Program-made: the position numbers and the translations under genes
Shown here: positions 1 to 9,809 of the stretch, piece by piece
Layout: the number at the start of each line of letters is the position of its first letter
Numbering within the stretch: the stretch's first letter is position 1
Notes under the pieces: generated by a model
What the model saw: the letters and a program-made list of their open reading frames with translations, nothing else
Databases searched by the model: none
What the model was told of the DNA's origin: nothing
Source: Candidatus Poseidoniales archaeon
GTDB taxonomy: Archaea > Thermoplasmatota > Poseidoniia > Poseidoniales > Poseidoniaceae
Reading direction: 5' to 3'
Length of the DNA stretch: 64,000 bases
NCBI GenBank assembly: GCA_003602415.1
Contig: QQSK01000003.1
Location: 93,704 to 157,703, forward strand

Positions 1-198
1 GAGGACGATGACGAAGACTACGACGACGACATCGACGTTGGAGATTACATCGGACTGGAAATTGATGGAAAGGAATACTTCGGAGAAATCGTTGAATTCG
101 ATGATGATGAAGGTACAGTAACAATAGAAACCGATGATGGAGATGAAGTTACTGGCGACCAGGACGATATGTTCCTTGAAGACGAAGATGACGAGTGA
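1..198 (+). CDS. C-terminal part of an Asp/Glu-rich acidic protein (5' truncated by window)
   Basis: Open frame 1 from base 1 to TGA at 196-198; very acidic translation EDDDEDYDDDIDVGDYIGLEIDGKEYFGEIVEFDDDEG... Confidence 0.6.
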   Translation, partial: EDDDEDYDDDIDVGDYIGLEIDGKEYFGEIVEFDDDEGTVTIETDDGDEVTGDQDDMFLEDEDDE

Positions 199-202
199 TT
201 GA

Positions 203-556
203 ATGTCAGACAGGCTCGATGTCTTAGTTGGTAAAGAATCGTGCCCCGTGTGCGGAACCATCGCACAAAAAGGAACTGCAAGATGTCCTGAATGTGGTAC
301 ATTTCATTCAGGAGTCCATCTAGAGGAGAGAGAAGCTCCACCACCAGAAGAAAGACAGATAGATCGTAATGTCGACCCTACTGATTATTCAATTAATCCA
401 ACATCAGCAATTAGTCCTGAAGAGTTTGAAGGTGACGAAAGTAGCGTAAAGAATTGGGGTGGAGGTTCTACAGATTTTTCCTTCGAAGATGAGAAAGATT
501 CTGTTAGAATCGAAAAAAGAATCGTCCCAGAATCTGAAGAAATTGAGAATGATTGA
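203..556 (+). CDS. Small zinc-ribbon protein
   Basis: 117 aa ORF with CPVC-X11-CPEC zinc-ribbon pattern near the N-terminus and an acidic C-terminus. Confidence 0.65.
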   Translation: MSDRLDVLVGKESCPVCGTIAQKGTARCPECGTFHSGVHLEEREAPPPEERQIDRNVDPTDYSINPTSAISPEEFEGDESSVKNWGGGSTDFSFEDEKDSVRIEKRIVPESEEIEND

Positions 557-612
557 TTTTACATTATTCTCTTTTCTAAAAGCAACTAGTATTAAATCAT
601 AAAATTGCAAGG

Positions 613-685
613 TGGGCTCGGCCAGAATTGAACTGGCGATCTTTGCCATGTCAAGGCAACGTCATAACCCCTAGACCACGAGCCC
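613..685 (-). tRNA. tRNA-Val (anticodon GAC)
   Basis: Reverse complement GGGCTCGTGGTCTAGGGGTTATGACGTTGCCTTGACATGGCAAAGATCGCCAGTTCAATTCTGGCCGAGCCCA: 7-bp acceptor stem GGGCTCG/CGAGCCC, T-arm GTTCAATTC, anticodon stem TTGCC/GGCAA around loop TTGACAT (GAC). Confidence 0.93.
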
Positions 686-733
686 TTGCACTTTGGCCAC
701 ATTGATTCGGTATATATCCGAATCGGTATAGGT

Positions 734-886
734 TCAGGAAACAATCTTTGAGATTTTTCCAGTACAACCGTCTTGAGAACAGAAACCTGCACATCTCGTA
801 CGGCCATTACTCATGACGATCATTTTTCCATCCTTAATTGGACCATATGTTTTGCATTTCAGACAGAATCCGCTAACTTCAGCCAT
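734..886 (-). CDS. Small zinc-binding protein, DUF5679-like
   Basis: MAEVSGFCLKCKTYGPIKDGKMIVMSNGRTRCAGFCSQDGCTGKISKIVS: CxxC pair plus 'xNGRxRxxGxC' pattern; start placed at internal Met. Confidence 0.6.
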   Translation of the reverse strand: MAEVSGFCLKCKTYGPIKDGKMIVMSNGRTRCAGFCSQDGCTGKISKIVS

Positions 887-1093
887 GAGAAACATTACCT
901 CGTGTTGAAACTTAGTAATGAATGCTATGCTTTTTTTGTAGCTCGTTAGAAATCCACGTTTTTGGCGCAAAACCCCCCCATTCTAAGGGTAAATCCTGAA
1001 AAGTTGGCATTTATTACCTCTAAACGCTATACTGAGTGGCACATCAATAAATGGCTATATTTCCCATGTCGCATAATGTACGTTATGCGACGC

Positions 1094-1429
1094 TCAGGGG
1101 TTCTCCAAATCGAGGTTTTTACCATCCAAAGCAAAAATACCGACTAAAGGTGGTCCGCCGAGCAAAGTTTCGATGCCACCATCTCGCGAATCCAACTCTT
1201 CTGCAATCCTTTTGGCACTTCTATGCCAGGATTCCTCCGAATCATAAATCGCTTGAAGAAGAAACATTGGCTGACCATCAATAGATCTAGATGCCCAAGC
1301 GCGAACACAACCTTCAGTCCTTCTCCTCATCTCCTGCCTAGCTTCTAACATTCGTTCTAATCTAGCATCTACTCCTTTTCGTGCTGAACACACAACAGTT
1401 TCAAGCCAAAACATATTTTTTGATTTCAT
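1094..1429 (-). CDS. Hypothetical protein
   Basis: ORF downstream of hutI on the same strand; start at MKSKNMFWLETVV; no confident family. Confidence 0.5.
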   Translation of the reverse strand: MKSKNMFWLETVVCSARKGVDARLERMLEARQEMRRRTEGCVRAWASRSIDGQPMFLLQAIYDSEESWHRSAKRIAEELDSRDGGIETLLGGPPLVGIFALDGKNLDLENP

Positions 1430-1452
1430 AATTAACACCTTTAGATTAGCAT

Positions 1453-2694
1453 TTAATGATAAATCAATTCTCCTTCGAGCATAGTTGCTGCAAAAGGAGA
1501 ATGGCCTGGTTGAAGGCACCAAGCCTCCCACCATGGGCCATCAACAATATTGAGATTAGCAACAGCACCGACTTCGATCATTCCGTGTTTTAATCCAGAA
1601 GGATGTGGAGTTGTATTTGCTGAATTAACAGTACATGCTGCCAGAGTAGTAATTGGAGATATTTCATTACGCTGAACAAGAATTGAAGAAATGAAAGGTA
1701 AACTGAGTGTGCGACAATTTGGATTGAAATCTGATGCTATCGACCAGACAAAGTTGTTTTCTTGACATTGCTTGAATGGAGGGTAATCTTCTCCCATCGA
1801 ATATGGAGTGCCAGGTAGGAATCCTGTATTTACTCCTGCTTTGTCCATAGAATGCCTAGATTCAAGATTGGTATGATGAGCATGGTCTGCTGTTTGAACT
1901 GACAACTCGGCGGCTAAATCTCCACCTCCCCCATCTGCAAACTCATCGATATGAATTCTGAGATCTAATCCTCCATCACGACTGGCTTTCAATAAATCTT
2001 CTGATTGCTCTATTGAAAACCATCCCGGCTCACAAAACACATCAGCACTTCTTGCAATTCCCTGTTCTAAAATCGCTGGAAGTTGATTGGACATAATGTC
2101 CTCAAAATAATCATCTAAACTACTACCAGGTGCAGCTGCATGAGCGCCTAACCAAGTTAAATCAAGTGATGGCAATCTCTCAATCGCGCTAAGACCTTCA
2201 GCGATTGAAAGCATTCTCAATTCAGTTTCTGTATCTAAACCATATCCTGACTTTGCCTCAAGATGTGTAGTTCCATTACGCAAAGCCTCTCGCATTCTTT
2301 CTATTCCTAGATGAGATAAATCCGAATCCGAAGCACTCCTAGTAGGAAGAACTGTGGCTGCTATCCCGCCTCCTTTTTCGGCAATTTGTTTGTAGGACAT
2401 GCCTTTTTGTTTCCAAGATATTTCTCTACTTCTATCGCCCGCCCAAAGAAGATGGGTATGCGCATCGACCAAGCCTGGGATAACCGCTTTACCTTCCAAA
2501 TTGGTAACTAAAATATCTGTGAATTCGGACTCCATCGATTCTGTTTCATCGATCTTAACAATAACATGATCTTCTACTAAAATCGCCATCCCAGGTTCAT
2601 GAACAAAAGAACTCTCATCAAGGATATGTCCAGAAATAGGCCCTTTGCTAGACATGTGGGCAATCGGTCCAGCGTTGGTCAATAGGTGCCTCAT
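1453..2694 (-). CDS. hutI: Imidazolonepropionase
   Basis: 413 aa; VIPGLVDAHTHLLWAGDRSREISWKQKGMSYKQIAEKGGGIAATV and IHIDEFADGGGGDLAAELSVQTADHAHHT match HutI-type amidohydrolases. Confidence 0.9.
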   Translation of the reverse strand: MRHLLTNAGPIAHMSSKGPISGHILDESSFVHEPGMAILVEDHVIVKIDETESMESEFTDILVTNLEGKAVIPGLVDAHTHLLWAGDRSREISWKQKGMSYKQIAEKGGGIAATVLPTRSASDSDLSHLGIERMREALRNGTTHLEAKSGYGLDTETELRMLSIAEGLSAIERLPSLDLTWLGAHAAAPGSSLDDYFEDIMSNQLPAILEQGIARSADVFCEPGWFSIEQSEDLLKASRDGGLDLRIHIDEFADGGGGDLAAELSVQTADHAHHTNLESRHSMDKAGVNTGFLPGTPYSMGEDYPPFKQCQENNFVWSIASDFNPNCRTLSLPFISSILVQRNEISPITTLAACTVNSANTTPHPSGLKHGMIEVGAVANLNIVDGPWWEAWCLQPGHSPFAATMLEGELIYH

Positions 2695-2744
2695 TATTCA
2701 AGCCAGAGTAAAACCGTTAGATAGTATATCCTACACCGATAAAC

Positions 2745-3758
2745 ATGGCTGGCGATTGGGTATTGGGCATTGAATCCACTGCACATACTTTCTCATTCGG
2801 GTTGGTAGATGGCGATGGTAAACCCCGTCCTTCTGCTTCAGACACCATTAGGCCGACTGAAGGAGGCATCCATCCAAGAGAGGCTGCAGAGCATCATGTT
2901 GAACTGTCAACAACACTATTCAACAAGATATTATCTGAAAATGATTTATCTCCCGCAGACATTGGAGTCGTTTCATATTCGCAAGGCCCAGGGATGGGTG
3001 CATGCTTACGTACTGGAGCTGCTGCTGCGAGAGCAATTTCAACTCACCTAGACATTCCATTGATTGGAGTAAACCATTGTGTCGCACATATCGAAATTGG
3101 AAGAGAGCAATGTGGCTGTGATGACCCAATTCTTCTCTACGTAAGTGGGGGCAATACTCAAGTCATAGCACGGCTAGAAGGAAGATATCGTGTTCTTGGA
3201 GAGACACTGGATATTGGTATTGGAAATATGCTAGACAAGTTTGCTAGAAAACATGGTATTCCATTCCCCGGTGGACCTGTAATTGAAAAGAAGGCTCTGA
3301 AATGGCTCGAAGCGAATCCTAATCCAACTTTAGAAGGTTTAGAATTACCATATGCAGTTCATGGCATGGATCTAGCATTTTCTGGATTGATGAGTGCTGC
3401 AAACAAATTAGTTAGTCAAGGTGTGCCATTTGAAGCCGTTTGCTGGAGTTTACAAGAGCATGCATTTGCAGCGTGTATAGAGGTGGCTGAAAGAGCACTA
3501 GCCCACACTGGAAAAACTGAAATTTTACTAGGTGGAGGAGTTGCTTGTAACCAGAGATTACGGGATATGTCAAGTATCATGTGTGAAGAAAGAGGAGCAA
3601 GCAGTCACTGCCCGCCTCGAATGTATTGCATAGATAATGGAACAATGATTGCCCGATTGGGATGGCTAGAAATCAAGCATGGAAGAACTACCTCACTCGT
3701 ACAATCTGGAATTGACCAAGAAATGCGCACTGACCAAAGTCCTATTTCGTGGCCCTGA
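2745..3758 (+). CDS. kae1: tRNA N6-threonylcarbamoyladenosine biosynthesis protein Kae1 (KEOPS)
   Basis: VLGIESTAHTFSFGLVD...GGIHPREAAEHH...GVNHCVAHIEIG...YVSGGNTQVI...GGGVACNQRLRDM. Confidence 0.95.
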   Translation: MAGDWVLGIESTAHTFSFGLVDGDGKPRPSASDTIRPTEGGIHPREAAEHHVELSTTLFNKILSENDLSPADIGVVSYSQGPGMGACLRTGAAAARAISTHLDIPLIGVNHCVAHIEIGREQCGCDDPILLYVSGGNTQVIARLEGRYRVLGETLDIGIGNMLDKFARKHGIPFPGGPVIEKKALKWLEANPNPTLEGLELPYAVHGMDLAFSGLMSAANKLVSQGVPFEAVCWSLQEHAFAACIEVAERALAHTGKTEILLGGGVACNQRLRDMSSIMCEERGASSHCPPRMYCIDNGTMIARLGWLEIKHGRTTSLVQSGIDQEMRTDQSPISWP

Positions 3759-3800
3759 GAAGATGCCAAGGGTTATGAGAGTCGGGCCAGCCGCAACAAT

Positions 3801-4661
3801 ATGAACGGGCGAAGGCGCAAGGATGAACCATTCAATCCATTTGCACCAAATGCTAGTCAAAAAGCCCGTGACAGGAAAGAGCGAACTCAAAGGCAGCAAC
3901 CACGCCAAAAGCCTGCAGAGAAGCCAAAACCAGTTAATGACTTGGCTGAAAGGCAGAAAAAGGCTATGGAAGCCCTAAAGAAACAAGGTCAAATTACTAA
4001 AGACGAGAAGCCTAAGGTTGAGAAAAAGGTCGAAAAACCAAAGCATAAACCATCCCCTCAACCAAAACCTGCTCCTAAATCTTCAATCAAGAAACCTGAT
4101 AGTAGGGAAGATAGGCTTGCATCACTTAGAGCAAAATCAGCAGCTACTGCACAATTTGCGAAAGAGGCGAAAGATGCAAAGGATGTTGCCTCTAAGGCTG
4201 AAGCGACTACTGTAGAAGCAGAGACTGAAGTTTTGAATGCTGAGGAAGAAATTTTACCTGTCACAAAAGATTTGGAGATTGAGGTTCCTGATATTGTTTC
4301 AAAGAAAGCCAATACCAATGTTTTCAAAACGATTAAGACAGAAATTAAAAAATCTGATAGAAGACCAAAAAGGCGTCGACCCGCAGACAAGAAGGGTGGT
4401 GGAAGACAGCCTCAATCTCGTAAGTTAGATCGTAGAAAATATTTGGAATACAAATATGCAGCTAGAGAGTTATTAGAACATGATTCGATTAGTGAAGAAC
4501 ATCGTTCTAACATTTTAGGTCAAATTTGGGCAAAGGGCGAAAGAATTGGAGCCAATGAAGCCATTGAATTCATCAACCAGAAAGAAGCGGAATTGATTAT
4601 ACCTGAAGAGGTAGCAAACGAGTTCCGTACAATGGTTAAGAGATATACAACAAAGAGATGA
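3801..4661 (+). CDS. Lys/Arg-rich hypothetical protein
   Basis: 286 aa ORF, low-complexity basic N-terminus, structured-looking C-terminal ~70 aa. Confidence 0.6.
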   Translation: MNGRRRKDEPFNPFAPNASQKARDRKERTQRQQPRQKPAEKPKPVNDLAERQKKAMEALKKQGQITKDEKPKVEKKVEKPKHKPSPQPKPAPKSSIKKPDSREDRLASLRAKSAATAQFAKEAKDAKDVASKAEATTVEAETEVLNAEEEILPVTKDLEIEVPDIVSKKANTNVFKTIKTEIKKSDRRPKRRRPADKKGGGRQPQSRKLDRRKYLEYKYAARELLEHDSISEEHRSNILGQIWAKGERIGANEAIEFINQKEAELIIPEEVANEFRTMVKRYTTKR

Positions 4662-4665
4662 TAAC

Positions 4666-5178
4666 ATGTCAGAAATAACAGAAAATAAAGTAGTAAGCGT
4701 ACATTATACAGGAACTCTACCAGATTCCGGAGAGATTTTTGATTCAAGTGAAGGAAGAGACCCTCTAACATTCTTAGTCGGACACAAGAATATGATTCCT
4801 GGATTTGAAAGAGAACTTATGGGTTCTAAGCAAGGCGATAAGGTAGAATTTACTCTATCAGCTGAGGATGCATACGGAGAACATAACCCTGCTGCAATCC
4901 AACAGGTGCCAAAGGAAATGTTTGGTGATATCTCCCCTGAAGTCGGAATGACATTGATGAGCGATATGGGGCCATTTAGGGTAACTGAAGTTGGAGAAAA
5001 TGTAACTGTTGATTTCAATCATGCATTAGCAGGTAAATCACTAACATTCAATGTAGAAGTTATCGAAATCAGAGATGCCGCAGAAGACGAAATAGCACAC
5101 GGACATGCGCATGGACCAGGTGGAGTCCAACACGAACCTGAACCAAAAAAAGAATGTAACGATGACGGTTGCTGTTGA
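4666..5178 (+). CDS. slyD: FKBP-type peptidyl-prolyl isomerase, SlyD-like, with metal-binding tail
   Basis: VVSVHYTGTLPDSGEIFDSSEGRDPLTFLVGHKNMIPGFERELMGSKQGDK...; C-terminal HGHAHGPGG...KKECNDDGCC. Confidence 0.92.
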   Translation: MSEITENKVVSVHYTGTLPDSGEIFDSSEGRDPLTFLVGHKNMIPGFERELMGSKQGDKVEFTLSAEDAYGEHNPAAIQQVPKEMFGDISPEVGMTLMSDMGPFRVTEVGENVTVDFNHALAGKSLTFNVEVIEIRDAAEDEIAHGHAHGPGGVQHEPEPKKECNDDGCC

Positions 5179-5243
5179 TACGATATTTTCAAAAAGTAAA
5201 ATTGATTTTTACATATTATGAAAGTAATGACTGGAGAGATAAT

Positions 5244-6806
5244 ATGACCACCCAGCGAAGGGATGACTGGCGCACTCTAGGTGGCATCGAAGTCCCAAAA
5301 ATCGCAGGTCCTGACACATCAGGAAAAGCACCTTACACACGAGGTATCCACGATACAATGTATCGATCTAGGTTATGGACAATGAGGCAGTATGCTGGTT
5401 TCAGTAGTGCTGAAGAAACAAATGAGAGATTCAAACTTTTACTGGAGAGAGGGCAGAAAGGTCTCTCTGTAGCATTTGACCTACCTACTCAATTAGGATT
5501 GGATGCTGACGATGAAATGAGTGAAGGAGAAGTTGGTAAGGTCGGTGTTTCGATTTCGTGCCTAGATGACATGAGAATTTTGTTGTCAGGAATACCATTG
5601 GATAAGGTTTCGACATCGATGACCATCAATGCTCCAGCAATGGTTTTACTCGCAATGTATGTGGTTGTAGCAGAAGAAAATGGTGTCTCACAAAACCAAG
5701 TGCGAGGAACGATTCAAAATGATATTTTGAAAGAATATATTGCCAGAGGGACGCATATATTCCCTCCAGAACAATCGATGAGGTTGATAACTGATATCTT
5801 TGAACACTGTGCCAAAGAAATTCCCTCATGGAACACGATATCCATTTCAGGTTATCACATTAGAGAGGCTGGTTCAACTGCAGTGCAAGAAGTCGCATTT
5901 ACAATTTCTAATGCACTAGCATATGTTGAGGCTGCTATCGAGAAAGGATTGGATATCGATACCTTTGCTCCTAGATTATCGTTCTTCTTTAATTGCCACA
6001 ACGACTTCTTTGAAGAGGCGAGTAAGTTTAGGGCGGCAAGGAAACTATGGTATGATCTAATCACCGAAAGATACAACCCTAAAAATCCTAAAAGCGCCAT
6101 GCTAAGGTTCCACACACAAGTTGCTGGTGTTTCATTAACTGCACAGCAGCCTCTGAACAATATTGCACGTGTAACTATTCAAGCGCTTGCAGCTGTATGT
6201 GGAGGGACTCAAAGCCTTCATACAAATTCTTACGACGAAGCATTAGGATTGCCAACTGAAGAAAGTGCTACTGTAGCTCTAAGAACTCAGCAAATCATTG
6301 CTGAAGAAAGCGGTGCAGCAAGTGTGGTTGACCCTCTTGGAGGTTCATATCTTGTTGAAATGCTGACAGATGAAATATATGAGCAGGCAAAAAACAAGAT
6401 TTTCGAAATTGAAAAACTTGGAGGAGCAATGAAGGCAATTGAGGCTGGGTTCCAACAAAAAGAGATACATGAATCTGCATGGTCCCATCTCACACAAGTT
6501 GAATCAGGTGACAGAAAGATTGTCGGTTTGAATCATGGAGTTTTAGATGACGAGGAAATGCCACCCTTGCTTAGACCAGATCCAGACTTAGGGCTCAAAC
6601 AAAAGGAAAAATTAGCTAAACTCAGAATCGAAAGAGATGAATCTAAAGTTCAATCTTCATTAGAAAAGATCCGAACCGCTTCTGAGGGAACTGAAAATTT
6701 GTTCCCCATCGTTATTGAAGCATTGAGGAATGATTGTACACTGGGCGAGATTATTGGTGCAATGAAAGATGTATTTGGCACATGGATGGCTCCAAGTGGA
6801 TTTTAG
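5244..6806 (+). CDS. mcmA: Methylmalonyl-CoA mutase, large (catalytic) subunit
   Basis: RRDDWRTLGGIEVPKIAG...YTRGIHDTMYRSRLWTMRQYAGFSSAEETNERFK...GLSVAFDLPTQLGLD...; start at MTTQRRD. Confidence 0.95.
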   Translation: MTTQRRDDWRTLGGIEVPKIAGPDTSGKAPYTRGIHDTMYRSRLWTMRQYAGFSSAEETNERFKLLLERGQKGLSVAFDLPTQLGLDADDEMSEGEVGKVGVSISCLDDMRILLSGIPLDKVSTSMTINAPAMVLLAMYVVVAEENGVSQNQVRGTIQNDILKEYIARGTHIFPPEQSMRLITDIFEHCAKEIPSWNTISISGYHIREAGSTAVQEVAFTISNALAYVEAAIEKGLDIDTFAPRLSFFFNCHNDFFEEASKFRAARKLWYDLITERYNPKNPKSAMLRFHTQVAGVSLTAQQPLNNIARVTIQALAAVCGGTQSLHTNSYDEALGLPTEESATVALRTQQIIAEESGAASVVDPLGGSYLVEMLTDEIYEQAKNKIFEIEKLGGAMKAIEAGFQQKEIHESAWSHLTQVESGDRKIVGLNHGVLDDEEMPPLLRPDPDLGLKQKEKLAKLRIERDESKVQSSLEKIRTASEGTENLFPIVIEALRNDCTLGEIIGAMKDVFGTWMAPSGF

Positions 6807-6814
6807 GTGATTGC

Positions 6815-7225
6815 ATGAAGATTTATTTGGACCACATAGGAATAGCATGTGAGAATTTAGATGATGCATCTAGTTTCTGGAATCTGATTGGATTGCTACA
6901 AGGAGACGATGAATTAGTTGAAGATCAAGGTGTAACAACACGATTTTTTTCAACCAGTAATAACGACCCAAATCAGCCTAAAATTGAATTGCTTGAACCA
7001 ACTTCTGAAGACACACCAATCGGCAAATTCTTGGCGAAAAGAGGACCTGGCGTACAGCAAGTTTGTTTCAGAGTAGAGGATTTACAAGGCATGATTGCGA
7101 TGCTAATTGAAAATGGAATTCAAATGATTGATACAGAACCAAGAAGGGGAGCTCATAATTCATTGATTGCATTTGTACATCCAAAAAGTACAGGTGGAGT
7201 CTTGGTCGAACTTGCACAGAAATGA
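6815..7225 (+). CDS. mce: Methylmalonyl-CoA epimerase
   Basis: MKIYLDHIGIACENLDDASSFW...; ...GAHNSLIAFVHPKSTGGVLVELAQK; directly downstream of mcmA. Confidence 0.92.
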   Translation: MKIYLDHIGIACENLDDASSFWNLIGLLQGDDELVEDQGVTTRFFSTSNNDPNQPKIELLEPTSEDTPIGKFLAKRGPGVQQVCFRVEDLQGMIAMLIENGIQMIDTEPRRGAHNSLIAFVHPKSTGGVLVELAQK

Positions 7226-7271
7226 GTTTATCAGTACAAGAACTCATAATGAGGTTCTTAGTCACCTGTCC

Positions 7272-7571
7272 ATGCGAACATGCTTAGATAGGCTAATTGC
7301 ACTATCTCATATGGATGGGCCCAGTGTTCGCAATGAAGCAGAGTATGTGGCTTCACGATTAGAAGTATGTCGAATAGATGGAAGAATTAGCAATGATGCC
7401 TATCTTGATGCAGGCATAATTCAAGGCGCACTCGACATGATTGCCAATCACATAGAAATGGGAGTTGAGCAAAGCGAAGTTCAACGATTAATTCGCGAAC
7501 AGGTGGAACGGGCAATTAGACTCGAACAAAAACATCCAGGTATTGATAAGGCAGTAGAGGAAGGAAGGTGA
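7272..7571 (+). CDS. Small hypothetical protein
   Basis: ORF between mce and ABC transporter genes; start at MRTCLDRLIALSHMDG. Confidence 0.5.
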   Translation: MRTCLDRLIALSHMDGPSVRNEAEYVASRLEVCRIDGRISNDAYLDAGIIQGALDMIANHIEMGVEQSEVQRLIREQVERAIRLEQKHPGIDKAVEEGR

Positions 7572-7575
7572 AAAA

Positions 7576-8403
7576 TTGAATAAACCACTTCTCACTCTTT
7601 CTGGTGTTGCTAAAAGCTTTGGAACCGTAGATGCTCTTACTCACGTAGATCTCGAAATTAATTCTGGTCAAGTAATTGGATTAGTTGGAGGAAATGGTGC
7701 TGGAAAAACTACTCTTCTGCGATTGATGGCAGGAGTTATGGAACCTACTAGAGGTCAGATTCTATTCCAAGATTCTCCTGTGTCAACAATGAGGAAGAAG
7801 TTGGGAGTAGTGCCTGAATCAACAGGGCTTTATTCTAGATTAACGGCATGGGAAAATATTCGTTATCACTCCAGAATGTATGGCATACCCGATGACGAAT
7901 CATGGAAACGTGTTCTTCAATTTGCATATAGATTAGATATTCTTGATGCCTTATCTCGCCATACAAAGGGATTCAGTAGAGGAATGCGTCAGAAAACGGC
8001 CCTGTTGAGAGCATTGGCACATGACCCTGACATATTGCTATTAGATGAGCCAACTGCAGGACTGGATGTTACTAGTGCAAGAACTGTTAGATCATTAGTA
8101 GGACAATTACGTGATGATGGAGGTACAATAATTTACAGTACTCATCATTTAGCAGAAGCTCAACAAGTTTGTGACCGAATTATAATTGTTCATAATGGCA
8201 CTATCAGAGCAGATGGTTCGCCAACTGAACTGCTTGAACAAACTGGTGCTAGCAACCTGGAGGAGGCCTACGTCTCTCTAACTTCTGACAAGGCTCGAGC
8301 AAGAGTAGAGGATGATGAAAAGGAAGGGAAACTTTCGAAGTGGTGGAGATTATTCCTTACAGGAAAGACGCCGAAGATGAAGGAGGCCTTGGAAGATGAG
8401 TAA
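7576..8403 (+). CDS. ABC transporter ATP-binding protein (NatA/CcmA-like)
   Basis: Walker A GGNGAGKTT, signature FSRGMRQK, Walker B ILLLDEPTAGLD; TTG start. Confidence 0.92.
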   Translation: MNKPLLTLSGVAKSFGTVDALTHVDLEINSGQVIGLVGGNGAGKTTLLRLMAGVMEPTRGQILFQDSPVSTMRKKLGVVPESTGLYSRLTAWENIRYHSRMYGIPDDESWKRVLQFAYRLDILDALSRHTKGFSRGMRQKTALLRALAHDPDILLLDEPTAGLDVTSARTVRSLVGQLRDDGGTIIYSTHHLAEAQQVCDRIIIVHNGTIRADGSPTELLEQTGASNLEEAYVSLTSDKARARVEDDEKEGKLSKWWRLFLTGKTPKMKEALEDE

Positions 8404-9613
8404 TTCATGGCGCTTTGTCTCAACAATTGCAAAGAAGGAAATTATTGAATTTGTGCGTGATTGGCGTACTCTTCTGGCATTGATTGTGATTCCATTATTG
8501 ATATTCCCTGCACTATTTATTGCTCTGCCGTTACTGTTACAATCTGAAGCTGCAGAACTTGATGCTTTAGAATTGGATGTTGCTTGGCAGGGCGATATCA
8601 ACGATGAGTTAAATCAAATGTTCAACAATTCTAGTTTGATTATTACCTTTGAAGAAATACCAGATGATATCAACAATCTTTCTCATATAGGAAGCGATAT
8701 TGATAGAATTCGTAATCAAGAGGTTAATGCAATATTTAGATTAGTTCAGGATGGAGACGAATGGAAATTCTCAATTTTATATCTTTCAACAAGTGAAGCA
8801 TCGAATGAAGCCAGAGCTCGTATGATTAATTCACTTACAATATGGGAAAATGAAGTGATTAATGGGACATTAGTAGAGGCTGGATTAGACCCTGAATCAA
8901 CACTAGACCCCGTGACCTGGGATGGAGACTGGGAGGAGTCTGATGCGGCTACACGAGGCGAACAGGCAGGAATGGTGCTATCGATGTTCATACCAATGGT
9001 TATTGCAATTTGGACTGCATCTAGTGCCATTCAACCTTCAATTGATATGACTGCTGGAGAAAGGGAAAGAGGGACATTAGAAGCATTGTTATGTCTACCC
9101 TGCACTCGGATGCAACTGTTAGCTGGAAAATGGTTGGCAGTAGCAACAATAACTAGTGTTGGTGTTGCTTTACAAATAGGAGGTTTACTATTTGCAATTA
9201 AATTCCTGGCTTCTGCATCAATTATCGGTGTACCTACTGTATCACTAGCCAGTATGCTATTGTTGACGATGGCTGTTGTGATTTTCGCAGTAATGGTGGT
9301 AGCATTCGAATTAGCATTAGCAATGCGTTCACACAGTGTAAAAGAGGCGGGTTCAATACTGGGGCCAGCTATTCTGTTCATCATTTTCCCTGCACTATTC
9401 ACTCAAGTAATCAATTTGGATGGAATAGAATCTTGGTGGTTCGGAATACCTCTAGTGAACATTCTATTGGCAATGAGAGAATTATTATTGGATCGAGTTA
9501 TTGCTGAACATGTCATAGTATGGCTAGTTTCTAGTTTGATTTATGCTGGTTTAGCCGCATGGTTTGCAGCTCGCCAATTCAAGCGTGAAGACCTAGTTGC
9601 ATCGATATCTTAG
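8396..9613 (+). CDS. ABC transporter permease (NatB / ABC-2 type)
   Basis: Multi-TM, overlaps the ATPase gene; GERERGTLEALLCLPCTRMQLLAGKW is the ABC-2/NatB signature. Confidence 0.88.
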   Translation: MSNSWRFVSTIAKKEIIEFVRDWRTLLALIVIPLLIFPALFIALPLLLQSEAAELDALELDVAWQGDINDELNQMFNNSSLIITFEEIPDDINNLSHIGSDIDRIRNQEVNAIFRLVQDGDEWKFSILYLSTSEASNEARARMINSLTIWENEVINGTLVEAGLDPESTLDPVTWDGDWEESDAATRGEQAGMVLSMFIPMVIAIWTASSAIQPSIDMTAGERERGTLEALLCLPCTRMQLLAGKWLAVATITSVGVALQIGGLLFAIKFLASASIIGVPTVSLASMLLLTMAVVIFAVMVVAFELALAMRSHSVKEAGSILGPAILFIIFPALFTQVINLDGIESWWFGIPLVNILLAMRELLLDRVIAEHVIVWLVSSLIYAGLAAWFAARQFKREDLVASIS

Positions 9614-9625
9614 GACCCATGGGTC
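9614..9625. repeat. Perfect 12-bp palindrome GACCCATGGGTC directly after permease stop codon
   Basis: Read directly; immediately follows TAG at 9611-9613. Confidence 0.6.
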
Positions 9626-9635
9626 TACCTGCGTC

Positions 9636-9668
9636 ATAAATATATACGATGTAGTGTAAATAATACAC
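9636..9668 (+). promoter_or_regulatory. Candidate TATA element (ATAAATATATAC) followed by inverted repeat GTGTA-AATAA-TACAC
   Basis: A/T-rich TATA-like stretch about 30 bp upstream of small ORF start at 9670; inverted repeat at 9654-9668. Confidence 0.4.
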
Positions 9669-9669
9669 C

Positions 9670-9756
9670 ATGGATATAATGCGCTTTTTAGCAGCAGCAA
9701 TGGCATCATGGGATGGCGGAATGAGATCAAGAATTGCAAAATCTAAGAGTAAGTAA
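9670..9756 (+). CDS. Possible 28-aa small protein
   Basis: ATG...TAA encoding MDIMRFLAAAMASWDGGMRSRIAKSKSK just downstream of TATA-like element; short, so uncertain. Confidence 0.3.
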   Translation: MDIMRFLAAAMASWDGGMRSRIAKSKSK

Positions 9757-9771
9757 TACTCTAGTAATACT
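9752..9771. promoter_or_regulatory. Two direct copies of the short palindrome AGTAATACT spaced 11 bp; candidate operator
   Basis: AGTAATACT at 9752-9760 and 9763-9771, about 40 bp upstream of a ribbon-helix-helix gene. Confidence 0.45.
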
Positions 9772-9809
9772 ATACGAATATCTATAACCATTAGGTCGCT
9801 GGCTAAATC

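Noticed and set aside
4018-4428. Alternative-frame ORFs inside the Lys-rich protein (4018-4215, 4058-4390, 4237-4428)
   Set aside because: Low-complexity shadow ORFs of a basic coding sequence; the 3801-4661 frame explains the region.
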